This document shows, piece after piece, positions 44,112-52,498 of a DNA stretch of 64,000 nt (position 1 is its first letter; every line of letters starts with the position of its first letter). Below the pieces are notes generated by a model that saw only the letters and a list, made by a program, of their open reading frames with translations, did not search any database and had not been told where the DNA came from. The DNA comes from Rubellimicrobium aerolatum (GTDB lineage: Bacteria > Pseudomonadota > Alphaproteobacteria > Rhodobacterales > Rhodobacteraceae), in NCBI RefSeq assembly GCF_017872975.1, contig NZ_JAGGJP010000008.1, forward strand, positions 62,001-126,000, written 5' to 3'. The translations under genes were made by a program, and so were the position numbers.

Positions 44112-46015
44112 TGCCCGCTGCCGCACGCTGCGCCGCCCTCCTCGCCTGCCTCGGGGCGCCCGCCGCCGCCGACCAGCCGGTCTGGGACAACTTCAACGGC
44201 AGCCTTGCCGCCACCAAGTTCGCCGATGTCGCGACCTTCACGCCCGAGACGGTGGCCCGGCTCGAACGCGCCTGGGAGTTCCACACCGGCGACGTGTCGG
44301 ACGGCTCGGGCGAGCGGCCCGCCACCGTCTGGTCGGCCACCCCCATCTACGCCAACGGCACGCTCTACCTCGGCACGCCCTTCTACCGGATCATCGCGCT
44401 CGACCCCGCCACCGGCCGGGAGCGCTGGAGCTACGACAGCCAGTCCACGCTCGAGGCGCTGACCCAGCCCGCGCTCAAGAACCGGGGCGTCGCCTACTGG
44501 GAGAGCGGGCGGGATGGCCCCTGCGAGAAGCGCGTCCTCCTCGGGACCATGGACGCCGAACTGCACGCCGTGGACGCCGACACCGGCCAGCCCTGCGAGG
44601 AGTTCGGCGAGGGCGGCGTGCTCAACGTCAACCAGTGGAACGACGTCAACGACGTGTTCCCCTTCTCCCTGCTCCAGCCGCCAACGGTGGTCGGCGACAC
44701 CATCTTCATCGGCTGGTCGGGCATGGACTGGGAATACGCCGTCGCCCCGCCGGGCAACCTCATGGCGGTGGACGCCCGCACGGGCGAGCTGCTCTGGGAC
44801 ACGGGCTTCATCCCGCCCGAGCTGATCCCCGTGACCGGCACCGCCAATATCTGGAGCTCCATGTCCGCCGACCCGGAGCTCGGCCTCATTTATGTCCCCA
44901 TCTCCTCGCCCGAGCCCAATTATTGGGGCGGCAACCGCCTGGAGGGCGTGCCGCTCGCCACCTCGGTGACGGCGGTGGACATGGAGACGGGCGAGGTCGC
45001 CTGGAGCCGGCAGCTCATCGACCACGACATCTGGGACTACGACACGCCCGCGGCCCCGGTCCTCATCGACATCGAGAGGGACGGCCAGACGGTCCCCGCG
45101 CTCGTGCAGACGACCAAGCAGGGGTTCCTCTTCGTCCTCGACCGCCGCACGGGCGAGCCCGTCTTCCCCATCGAGCAGCGCCCCGTGCCGGCCTCGGACG
45201 CCGAGGGCGAGGTCGCGGCCGAGACGCAGCCCTTCGTGCTGCATCCCCCGCCCACCAACGACCCCTTCGAGATGCCCGACACGTGGTGGCTCGCCGACCT
45301 CCTGAGCGGCGGCCAATGCTCGCGCGAGCGCGAGGCCTACCGCTACGAGGGCATCTTCACGCCCCCCTCCGAACAGGGCACCCTCCTTTATCCCGGCACC
45401 GCCGGCGCCAACAACTGGGGCGGCGCGGCGGTCGATCCCCGGACCGGCATCCTTTACATCAACTCGATGCACGTCGTGCAGGTGATCCGCCTCATCCCGC
45501 GCGACGAGTATCAAGGGCTGATGAGCGGCGGCGGCGAGATCGAGGGCGGCAACGAGGAGGGCTACCACCCGCAGGAGGGCTCGCCCTACGGCATCCACCT
45601 GACCGAATGGCGCACCGGCCTGGGCCTGCCCTGCTGGGAGCCGCCCTACGGCACCTTCTCGGCCTACGACCTGCGGACGGGGGAGCGGCTCTACGAGGTG
45701 CCCTTCGGCCTGGCCCAGATGTGGGGCTTCCACGGCCTGCGCGACTGGGGGTCGCCCACGCTGGGCGGCCCGGTGGCGACGGCGGGAGGCGTGATCTTCA
45801 TCGGCGCCAGCATGGACGCGCGCGTGCGCGCGCTCGACGCGGCCACGGGCGAGGAGCTGTGGTCGGACCTCGTGGAGGCGCCCGCCGTCGCGATCCCGGC
45901 GGTCTATACCCACGAGGGCGTGGACTACGTGGCCTTCGTGGCGGGCGGCAATTCGATCCTGAAGCCCGAGGTGGCCGACCAGGTCGTGGCCTATCGCCTC
46001 GGCCTGGCCGACTGA
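44111..46015 (+). CDS. PQQ-dependent dehydrogenase catalytic subunit (SldA / glucose-quinate dehydrogenase type)
   Basis: 634 residues. A short signal sequence (about 1-20, RCAALLACLGAPAAAD) is followed by an eight-bladed beta-propeller: WSATPIYANGTLYLGTPFYR, NLMAVDARTGELLWDTGF, SWDYD-like IWDYDTPAAPVLIDI, GANNWGGAAVDPRTG and MWGFHGLRDWGSPTLGGPV, typical of membrane-associated PQQ dehydrogenases of the glucose/quinate/polyol group. It acts in the periplasm on a sugar, polyol or cyclic acid. No pqq biosynthesis gene is in the window. The membrane domain is encoded separately by the overlapping upstream gene. Confidence 0.9.
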   Translation: MPAAARCAALLACLGAPAAADQPVWDNFNGSLAATKFADVATFTPETVARLERAWEFHTGDVSDGSGERPATVWSATPIYANGTLYLGTPFYRIIALDPATGRERWSYDSQSTLEALTQPALKNRGVAYWESGRDGPCEKRVLLGTMDAELHAVDADTGQPCEEFGEGGVLNVNQWNDVNDVFPFSLLQPPTVVGDTIFIGWSGMDWEYAVAPPGNLMAVDARTGELLWDTGFIPPELIPVTGTANIWSSMSADPELGLIYVPISSPEPNYWGGNRLEGVPLATSVTAVDMETGEVAWSRQLIDHDIWDYDTPAAPVLIDIERDGQTVPALVQTTKQGFLFVLDRRTGEPVFPIEQRPVPASDAEGEVAAETQPFVLHPPPTNDPFEMPDTWWLADLLSGGQCSREREAYRYEGIFTPPSEQGTLLYPGTAGANNWGGAAVDPRTGILYINSMHVVQVIRLIPRDEYQGLMSGGGEIEGGNEEGYHPQEGSPYGIHLTEWRTGLGLPCWEPPYGTFSAYDLRTGERLYEVPFGLAQMWGFHGLRDWGSPTLGGPVATAGGVIFIGASMDARVRALDAATGEELWSDLVEAPAVAIPAVYTHEGVDYVAFVAGGNSILKPEVADQVVAYRLGLAD

Positions 46016-46398
46016 TGAGACAGGTCAGGCTGTCGGGGGGCGCGGCCCGGAGGCGTCCAAGCCGCCCACGTGGTCCAGCGCGATCCCCCTTCGGTGATCG
46101 ATCCCGACGCCCGCGTCTGCGCCATCTGGGCGCGGACCGGTGGCAGGGCCTCGGAGATCGCTCCGGCGAAGGCCCGATGGCAGCCGAGCGGATCGGCCCC
46201 AGCCCAGCCCGCCTCGCGCCAGCGGCGGCGATGACGAAGCACTTTCACCACGCCTTGCCGTTTTACTAGGCAGGGTGCCTCGGACGGGGCAGGCGGGGGC
46301 GAGCCTCGGCGCGGGAGGGTGGAACGGGCCTTGACGCCGGTTCCGTCGATCCGGTCAATGGGCGCACACATACCGGGCCTCGCCCGAACGGCATCCGA
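46016..46398. other. intergenic stretch before the amide operon
   Basis: About 380 bases with no recognisable gene. It contains a possible hairpin at 46331-46358 (TTGAC...GTCAA enclosing CGG...CCG). The promoter of the amide operon should lie here, but no clear -35/-10 pair was seen. Confidence 0.45.
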
Positions 46399-46460
46399 GC
46401 CTCGCGCCGCGCCCTCCTCCGGGAGGACGTGACGCGGGGCTTTCCTGTTCTGGAACCCCC
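46399..46460 (+). promoter_or_regulatory. leader with terminator and alternative hairpin before amiC
   Basis: Hairpin A (46399-46440) pairs GCCTCGCG with CGCGGGGC (one G-T) around an inner CCTCC-TCCG-GGAGG stem and is followed by TTTCCTGTTCT, like an intrinsic terminator. Hairpin B (46436-46459) pairs GGGG with CCCC and TTCC with GGAA around the six-base loop TGTTCT, just before the ATG. Both use bases 46436-46439, so they are mutually exclusive. This fits AmiR-dependent antitermination. The structures are read by eye, without folding energies. Confidence 0.55.
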
Positions 46461-47495
46461 ATGCGCCACGTCGAGATCGGCCTCCTGTTCTCCCGCTCCG
46501 GCAGCTACCGCCTCCTTTCCGAGGCTTGCCGCCTAGGGGCTCTCCGGGCCGCGGAGGAGGTCAACGCCGACCCGGCGCTCGGCCTCGCGCTGGTTCCCGT
46601 GGAGCGCGATCCGGCAGGGGAGGCCGACGCCTACGCCCCGCTCTGCGCCGAGGTCCTGTCCGGGGGCGCCCGGCACGTCGTGGGCTGCGTCACCTCCTGG
46701 AGCCGGAAGGAGGTCATCCCGACCCTGGAGAGGATGGGCGGCATCCTCTGGTATCCCTGCCCCTACGAAGGGTTCGAGGCGTCGAGCCAGGTCGTCTATG
46801 CCCACGCCTGCCCCAACCAGCATCTCGTGCCGCTCCTGCGCTGGGCCTTCCCGCACTTCGGGCGACGGGGGTTCCTGACGGGCTCCAACTACATCTGGGG
46901 CTGGGAGGTGAACCGCGTCGCCCGCGACCTCATCGGCGAGGCCGGGGGCGAGGTGCTGGCCGAACGCTACCTCGCCATGGGCGACGCCGACGTGGGCCGG
47001 ATGGTGGCCGAGATCCGGGCGACCCGGCCGGACTTCGTGCTCAACAACCTCGTGGGGGCGTCGTCGCACGCCTTCCTGACCGCGATGGCCGACGGAGGCG
47101 GGGGCGTGCCGATCCTGAGCTGCAACCTGACGGAATGCGAACTGCCGGCCCTGGGCGCGGCGGCCGAGGGGCTGATCGCGGCGGGACCGTATTTCCGCGA
47201 GGGCGCGGAAGGGCCGGGGTCGTCCTTCGAGGCGGCGGCCCACGCGGCGGTGCATTTCCTGGCGGAGCGGCTGGCGCGCGATCCCGACGCGCCGCTCGAC
47301 GCGCTGCTGGCGGGGCCGGGCGGGGCGCTCTCCATCGACCCGGCGACCCACCACGCCACGCTCCCCGTGCTGATCGCGCGGGTCGAGGGCGGCGCCTTCC
47401 GCGTGCAGGAGCGGCAGGCGGCGGTGGCCCCGGACCCCTACCTCGCACGGCGCGAGCGGCTGAGTCCCCGCGACCGGCTGGCGGTGGCGCGATGA
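46461..47495 (+). CDS. amiC: AmiC-like amide-sensing protein
   Basis: 344 residues with a type-I periplasmic-binding fold (VEIGLLFSRSGSYRLLSEA, VVGCVTSWSRKEVIPTLERM, FLTGSNYIWGWEVNRVARDL) but no signal peptide, as in Pseudomonas AmiC. AmiC binds small amides and, when unliganded, sequesters the RNA-binding antiterminator AmiR. It resembles the UrtA/FmdD binding proteins, but cytoplasmic location and fusion to amiR by a TGA/ATG overlap favour AmiC. There is no obvious Shine-Dalgarno next to the ATG because the leader hairpin occupies that place. Confidence 0.85.
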   Translation: MRHVEIGLLFSRSGSYRLLSEACRLGALRAAEEVNADPALGLALVPVERDPAGEADAYAPLCAEVLSGGARHVVGCVTSWSRKEVIPTLERMGGILWYPCPYEGFEASSQVVYAHACPNQHLVPLLRWAFPHFGRRGFLTGSNYIWGWEVNRVARDLIGEAGGEVLAERYLAMGDADVGRMVAEIRATRPDFVLNNLVGASSHAFLTAMADGGGGVPILSCNLTECELPALGAAAEGLIAAGPYFREGAEGPGSSFEAAAHAAVHFLAERLARDPDAPLDALLAGPGGALSIDPATHHATLPVLIARVEGGAFRVQERQAAVAPDPYLARRERLSPRDRLAVAR

Positions 47496-48085
47496 GGCGG
47501 CTGCGCGTTCCCGACCTGGGCGGCGCCCGGGCGCTGATCCTGCACCGCCCTCACGCGACCGTGCCGGCGCTGGCCCGCCAGCTTGCGGCCATCGGCCTTT
47601 CGGCCGAGGCGCATTGGCCCGACCTGCCGGCGGCGGCTCTGGCCGCCGACTTCGTGTTCTTCGACGTGGACCCTGGCCATGACGGGCAGTTCCCCTGGAA
47701 GCCCGGGCAGGCGCCCATGCCCATGATCGCGCTGATCGGGTCCGAGACGCCGGGGCGGATCGAATGGGCGCTGGGGATGGGCGCGGACGCGCAGATCCTC
47801 AAGCCGGTGGGCGACGGGGGCGCGTACAGCGCGCTCCTCATCGCGCGGGCGGGGTTCGAGGCGCGGCGCGCGCTGGGATCGGAGATCGAGGGGCTGCGCG
47901 GGCGGCTGGCCGAACGGCAGACGGTGGTGCGGGCGGTCACGATCCTCTCCGCCGGGCAGGACGACGAGGCCGCCTACGCCGAGCTGCGCCGGCTGGCGAT
48001 GGGCTGGCGCGTCACCATCGAGGAGGCCGCCGCCCGCCTGGTGGCCAAGGGGGAGGGGCTCCGTGTCCGACGCCGTCCTTCCTGA
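47492..48085 (+). CDS. amiR: AmiR-like antiterminator with ANTAR domain
   Basis: 197 residues. The N-terminal part (GARALILHRPHATVPALARQ, FVFFDVDPGHD) is a pseudo-receiver fold without a clear phosphorylation site. A coiled coil (SEIEGLRGRLAERQTVVRAV) leads into the C-terminal ANTAR three-helix domain (AYAELRRLAMGWRVTIEEAA). ANTAR proteins bind paired RNA hairpins to block termination. It overlaps amiC by four bases and the permease gene by 23 bases, so sensor, antiterminator and transport genes form one unit. Confidence 0.85.
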   Translation: MRRLRVPDLGGARALILHRPHATVPALARQLAAIGLSAEAHWPDLPAAALAADFVFFDVDPGHDGQFPWKPGQAPMPMIALIGSETPGRIEWALGMGADAQILKPVGDGGAYSALLIARAGFEARRALGSEIEGLRGRLAERQTVVRAVTILSAGQDDEAAYAELRRLAMGWRVTIEEAAARLVAKGEGLRVRRRPS

Positions 48086-48944
48086 GCCGCGCCGGCGCAC
48101 GGCCCTGGGCCGCCTCGCGCGGAGGCCGCTGGCGCTCCTGGGCCTCCTCGTCATCGTCGTCACCGTGGCGGCGGCGGTGGCCGCGCCCTGGATCGCGCCC
48201 TTCGGCCGGGACGAGCAGCTCTTCGAGGGGCTGACGCTGGAGGGCGCTCCGATGCCGCCCGGAGGGATGTTCCCGCTGGGCACGGACCTCCTCGGGCGGG
48301 ACCTGCTGACGCGCATTCTTTGGGGCGCGCGGACCTCCCTCGTGATCGGGGTGGCGGCGAACGGCATGGCGTTGCTCATCGGAACGCTGGTCGGCGTCAC
48401 GGCGGGCTACTTCCGCGGCTGGATCGGCAGCCTTCTCATGCGCTTCACCGACCTGATGATGGCCTTCCCGGCGCTGCTGCTGGCAATCTGCCTCGCGGCG
48501 ATCTTCACGCCCTCGCTCTGGATCGTGGCGCTGGTGATCGCGCTGGTGAACTGGGTGCAGGTCGCCCGCGTCCTCTACACCGAGACGACCTCGCTGGCGG
48601 AACGCGACTTCATCGCCGCCGAGAGGGCGATCGGCGCGGGGCACGGGCGCATCCTGTTCCGCCACGTCCTGCCGCACCTCGTCCCCACCATCATCGTCTG
48701 GGGCACGCTCGGCATCTCGACCACGGTGCTGCTGGAGGCGACGCTGTCCTTCCTCGGCATCGGCGTGCAGCCGCCCGAGCCCTCCTGGGGGAACATCATC
48801 TTCGAGAACCAGACCTACTTCCAGGCCGCGCCCTGGCTCGTGGCCTTCCCCGGCGCGGCGATCCTGCTCCTGGCGCTGGCCTTCAACCTGGTGGGGGACG
48901 CGTTGCGCGACGTGCTCGACCCGACGCAGAAGGGGCGCGGCTGA
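48063..48944 (+). CDS. ABC transporter permease, DppC-like
   Basis: 293 residues with six hydrophobic segments. FPLGTDLLGRDLLTRILWGARTS-type family motif (LGTDLLGRDLLTRILWGA), RFTDLMMAFPALLLAI and the coupling loop ERDFIAAERAIGAGHGRILF are characteristic of dipeptide/oligopeptide permease C subunits. The GTG at 48063 lies inside the end of amiR. It pairs with the DppB-like gene that follows, overlapping by one base. In this operon it probably takes up short amides rather than peptides. Confidence 0.9.
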   Translation: MSDAVLPEPRRRTALGRLARRPLALLGLLVIVVTVAAAVAAPWIAPFGRDEQLFEGLTLEGAPMPPGGMFPLGTDLLGRDLLTRILWGARTSLVIGVAANGMALLIGTLVGVTAGYFRGWIGSLLMRFTDLMMAFPALLLAICLAAIFTPSLWIVALVIALVNWVQVARVLYTETTSLAERDFIAAERAIGAGHGRILFRHVLPHLVPTIIVWGTLGISTTVLLEATLSFLGIGVQPPEPSWGNIIFENQTYFQAAPWLVAFPGAAILLLALAFNLVGDALRDVLDPTQKGRG

Positions 48945-49864
48945 TGGCGGCCTACCTGATCCGGCGGCTGGGCGGGGCGGCTCTGATCCTGCTGGGCGTC
49001 AGCCTCGTTACCTTCTTCCTGCTCTATGTCCTGCCCGCCGACCCGGTGCGGCAGATCGCGGGGCGGTCCGCCACGCCCGAGACGGTGGAGTCGATCCGTC
49101 GCCAGCTCGGGCTCGACCAGCCCTTCTGGGTGCAATACGGGCGCTACCTCTGGAACCTCCTGCATCTCGACCTCGGCCGCAGCTACCTCCAGCGGAGCGA
49201 GGTGTCCGAGCTGATCTGGGCGCGGCTGCCCCCGACCCTGCTCCTCATGGCGGGGGCCATCGCCTGCGAGCTGGCGCTGGGCCTGACCATGGGCGTCGTC
49301 GCGGCGCTGCGCCGGGGGACGGCGGCCGACAATGGCCTGATGATCGCGAGCTTCGTCGGAGTCTCGGCCCCGCAGTTCGTGGTGGGGCTGCTGATGCTCT
49401 ACGTCTTCGCGGTGCGGCTGGGGTGGTTCCCCATCGGCGGCTACGGCACCTTCGCGCATCTGGTGCTGCCCTCGCTGACGCTCGGCATTCTCGGGGCGGG
49501 GTGGTATTCGCGGATGATGCGGTCGAGCATGGTCGAGGTGCTGCGGCAGGACTTCGTCCGCACCGCCCGCGCCAAGGGCCTGACGCGCCGGCGGGTCATC
49601 CTGCGCCATGCGCTGCCCAACGCCGTCCTGCCGGTGATCGCCATGATCGGCATCGACATCGGCATCTTCATGGGCGGCATCGTCGTGGTCGAGAGCGTCT
49701 TCGGCTGGCCCGGCATCGGCCAGCTCGCCTGGCAGGCGATCCAGCGCGTGGACATCCCGATCATCATGGGGGTCACGCTGGTGTCCGCCGTGGCCATCGT
49801 GCTCGGGAACCTGCTGGCCGACCTCGTCGCGCCGCTGATCGACCCCCGAATCCGACTTCGCTGA
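48944..49864 (+). CDS. ABC transporter permease, DppB-like
   Basis: 306 residues. The N-terminal AAYLIRRLGGAALILLGVSL and FFLLYVLPADPVRQIAG are the DppB start. The domain continues with GLDQPFWVQYGRYLWNLLHL, the coupling loop RQDFVRTARAKGLTRRRVIL and VVVESVFGWPGIGQL. It forms the second half of the channel. It starts with an ATG overlapping the DppC-like stop and is followed after 37 bases by the binding-protein gene, which has GGGAGAG upstream. Confidence 0.9.
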   Translation: MAAYLIRRLGGAALILLGVSLVTFFLLYVLPADPVRQIAGRSATPETVESIRRQLGLDQPFWVQYGRYLWNLLHLDLGRSYLQRSEVSELIWARLPPTLLLMAGAIACELALGLTMGVVAALRRGTAADNGLMIASFVGVSAPQFVVGLLMLYVFAVRLGWFPIGGYGTFAHLVLPSLTLGILGAGWYSRMMRSSMVEVLRQDFVRTARAKGLTRRRVILRHALPNAVLPVIAMIGIDIGIFMGGIVVVESVFGWPGIGQLAWQAIQRVDIPIIMGVTLVSAVAIVLGNLLADLVAPLIDPRIRLR

Positions 49865-49901
49865 ATTCGACCTCGCTGAACGACCAACACGGGAGAGACC
49901 A

Positions 49902-51533
49902 ATGAAACGACTCCTCGCCTCCTCCGCGCTGCTGGCGGCCCTCGCGGCCCCGGCCCTCGCCCAAGCGACGGACCCCTACCAGCCCGACCCGGCCGCCACG
50001 CCCGGCGGCACGATCACCGTCACCTACAAGGACGACGTGGCGACGCTCGACCCGGCCATCGGCTACGACTGGCAGAACTGGTCGATGATCAAGTCGCTGT
50101 TCGACGGCCTCATGGACTACGTGCCCGGCACCACCGACCTGCGCCCCGGCCTCGCCGAACGCTACGAGATCAGCGAGGACGGCCTCACCTACACCTTTCA
50201 TCTCCGCCCCGGCGTGACCTTCCACAACGGCCGCGAGATGACCGCCGAGGACGTGGCCTATTCGCTGAACCGCGTCACCGACCCGGCGACGCAATCCCCC
50301 GGCGCGGGCTTCTTCGGCATGATCGAGGGCTTCGACGCCCGCATGGCGGGCGAGGCCGAGACCCTCTCGGGCGTCACCGCCGTCGATCCGCTGACCGTGC
50401 AGGTCCGGCTCTCGCGCCCCGACGCCACCTTCCTGCACGTCATGGCGCTCAACTTCGCCTCCGTGGTCCCGCAGGAGGCCGTCGCGGCGGCGGGCGAGGA
50501 CTTCGGCCGGCAGCCGGTGGGGACGGGAGCCTACCGACTCGCCGAATGGACCCTGGGCCAGCGGCTCGTGTTCGAGAAGAACCCCGACTACTGGCGCGAG
50601 GGCATCCCCTATCTGGACGCCATCACCTTCGAGGTCGGGCAGGAGCCTGTCGTGGCGCTCCTTCGCCTCCAGAACGGCGAGGTGGACGTCCCCGGCGACG
50701 GCATCCCGCCCGCCAAGTTCCAGGAGGTCATGGCCGACCCCGAGCAGGCGGCCCGCGTGGTGCAGGGCGGCCAGCTCCACACCGGCTACATCACCATGAA
50801 CGTGACGCAGCCGCCCTTCGACAACGTGGACGTGCGCCGCGCCGTCAACATGGCGATCAACAAGGACCGCATCACCCAGATCATCAACGGCCGCGCCGTC
50901 CCGGCGAACCAGCCGCTGCCGCCGACGATGCCGGGCTACACCGAGGGCCACGAGGGCTACGCCTTCGATCCCGAAGGGGCCAAGGCGCTGCTCGCGCAGG
51001 CGGGCGTACCCGACGGCTTCGAGACCGAGCTTTACGTGATGAACACCGACCCGAACCCGCGCATCGCCCAGGCGATCCAGCAGGACCTCGCGGCGGTGGG
51101 CATCGACGCCTCCATCCAGTCGCTCGCCCAGGCCAACGTCATCGAGGCCGGGGGCGCGGGCACGGCGCCGATGATCTGGTCGGGCGGCATGGCCTGGATC
51201 GCCGACTTCCCGGACCCGGCGAACTTCTACTACCCGATCCTCGGCTGCGCCGGCGCCGTGGAGGGCGGCTGGAACTGGTCGAAGTACTGCAACGAGGAAC
51301 TGGACGCCATGGCGACCCAGGCCGACTCCCTGTCCGACCCCGCCATGGCCGGGGACCGGCTCCAGATGTGGTCCGACATCTACATGAAGGTGATGGAGGA
51401 TGCCGCCTGGGCCCCCGTCTTCAACGAGGAGCGCTACACCATGAAATCGCCGCGCATGGGCGGGGCCGACGCGCTCTATGTCGACCCGGTGTCGATCCCG
51501 GTGAACTACGATTACGTCTACGTGACCGAGTAA
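49902..51533 (+). CDS. ABC transporter substrate-binding protein, family 5
   Basis: 543 residues with a Sec signal peptide (about 1-21, RLLASSALLAALAAPALAQ). The family-5 core reads DGLMDYVPGTTDLRPGLAER, RPGVTFHNGREMTAEDVAYS, VGTGAYRLAEW and DNVDVRRAVNMAINKDRI. It delivers ligand to the two permeases upstream. In amide operons such proteins bind amides or short acyl-amide compounds; the ligand is inferred from the acetamidase that follows five bases downstream. Confidence 0.9.
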   Translation: MKRLLASSALLAALAAPALAQATDPYQPDPAATPGGTITVTYKDDVATLDPAIGYDWQNWSMIKSLFDGLMDYVPGTTDLRPGLAERYEISEDGLTYTFHLRPGVTFHNGREMTAEDVAYSLNRVTDPATQSPGAGFFGMIEGFDARMAGEAETLSGVTAVDPLTVQVRLSRPDATFLHVMALNFASVVPQEAVAAAGEDFGRQPVGTGAYRLAEWTLGQRLVFEKNPDYWREGIPYLDAITFEVGQEPVVALLRLQNGEVDVPGDGIPPAKFQEVMADPEQAARVVQGGQLHTGYITMNVTQPPFDNVDVRRAVNMAINKDRITQIINGRAVPANQPLPPTMPGYTEGHEGYAFDPEGAKALLAQAGVPDGFETELYVMNTDPNPRIAQAIQQDLAAVGIDASIQSLAQANVIEAGGAGTAPMIWSGGMAWIADFPDPANFYYPILGCAGAVEGGWNWSKYCNEELDAMATQADSLSDPAMAGDRLQMWSDIYMKVMEDAAWAPVFNEERYTMKSPRMGGADALYVDPVSIPVNYDYVYVTE

Positions 51534-51538
51534 GCATC

Positions 51539-52498
51539 ATGTGCAAGGCCTGCGACTACACGATCCATGGCCGCCAGCACCATTTCGGCTGGGACAACTC
51601 GCTTGTCCCGGCCGAGAGGGTGGCCCCCGGATCGACCATCCTGTTCCACTGCCACGACAGCTCGGCGGGCCAGCTCGGGCCCTCCTCCACCCTTCAGGAC
51701 GTGGTCGACCTCGACTTCGGCAAGATCAACCCGGTCTCCGGGCCGATCTGGGTTGAGGGGGCCGAGCCCGGCGACGCGATCAAGGTGACGCTCGACTCCT
51801 TCGCTCCGCAGCTCCGCGAGGGGACGGCCTGGGGCTGGACGGCGAACATCCCCGGCTTCGGGCTGCTGGCCGACCAGTTCGCCGACCCGGCGCTGATCGT
51901 CTGGAAATACGACGCCGAGACCCTCGCACCCGCCCTGTGGGGAACCCAGGCGCGCATCCCGCTCAAGCCCTTCACCGGCACCATCGGCAACGCGCCCGCC
52001 GAGCCCGGGCTCCATTCGGTGGTCCCGCCCCGCCGGGTGGGCGGCAACCTCGACATCCGCGACATGGGGGTGGGCACCACGCTCTACCTCCCGGTCGAGG
52101 TGGCGGGCGCGCTGTTCTCCGTGGGCGACACCCACGCGGCGCAGGGCGACGGCGAGGTCTGCGGCACCGCCATCGAAAGCCCGATGGACGTGGTGCTGAC
52201 GCTCGACCTCGTGAAGGGCGCGAACCTGCGGACGCCCCGGTTCGTCACCAGCGGCCCGGTGACGCGCCACCTCGACGCCAAGGGCTACGAAGTCACGACC
52301 GGCATCGGCCCGGACCTCATGGCCGGGGCGCGGGACGCGGTGGCGAACATGATCGACCACCTCTGCGCCACCAAGGGGATGCAGCCCGAGGAGGCCTACA
52401 TGCTCTGCTCGGTCTGCGGCGACCTGCGGATATCCGAGGTCGTGGACGCGCCGAACTGGGTCGTCTCCTTCTACTTCCCCCGCATGGTCTTCGAGTGA
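51539..52498 (+). CDS. acetamidase/formamidase family protein
   Basis: 319 residues of the FmdA/AmdA family: HFGWDNSLVPAERVAPGST, WVEGAEPGDAIKVTL, GNLDIRDMGVGTTLYLPVEV and FSVGDTHAAQGDGEVCGTAI are the core motifs, with SYMLCSVCGDLRISEVVDAP-like residues (AYMLCSVCGDLRI) near the end. The family hydrolyses formamide, acetamide or related short amides to acid and ammonia. It is the catabolic enzyme of this amiCR-controlled operon. The ATG is five bases after the binding-protein stop, and its own stop overlaps the next GTG. Confidence 0.92.
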   Translation: MCKACDYTIHGRQHHFGWDNSLVPAERVAPGSTILFHCHDSSAGQLGPSSTLQDVVDLDFGKINPVSGPIWVEGAEPGDAIKVTLDSFAPQLREGTAWGWTANIPGFGLLADQFADPALIVWKYDAETLAPALWGTQARIPLKPFTGTIGNAPAEPGLHSVVPPRRVGGNLDIRDMGVGTTLYLPVEVAGALFSVGDTHAAQGDGEVCGTAIESPMDVVLTLDLVKGANLRTPRFVTSGPVTRHLDAKGYEVTTGIGPDLMAGARDAVANMIDHLCATKGMQPEEAYMLCSVCGDLRISEVVDAPNWVVSFYFPRMVFE

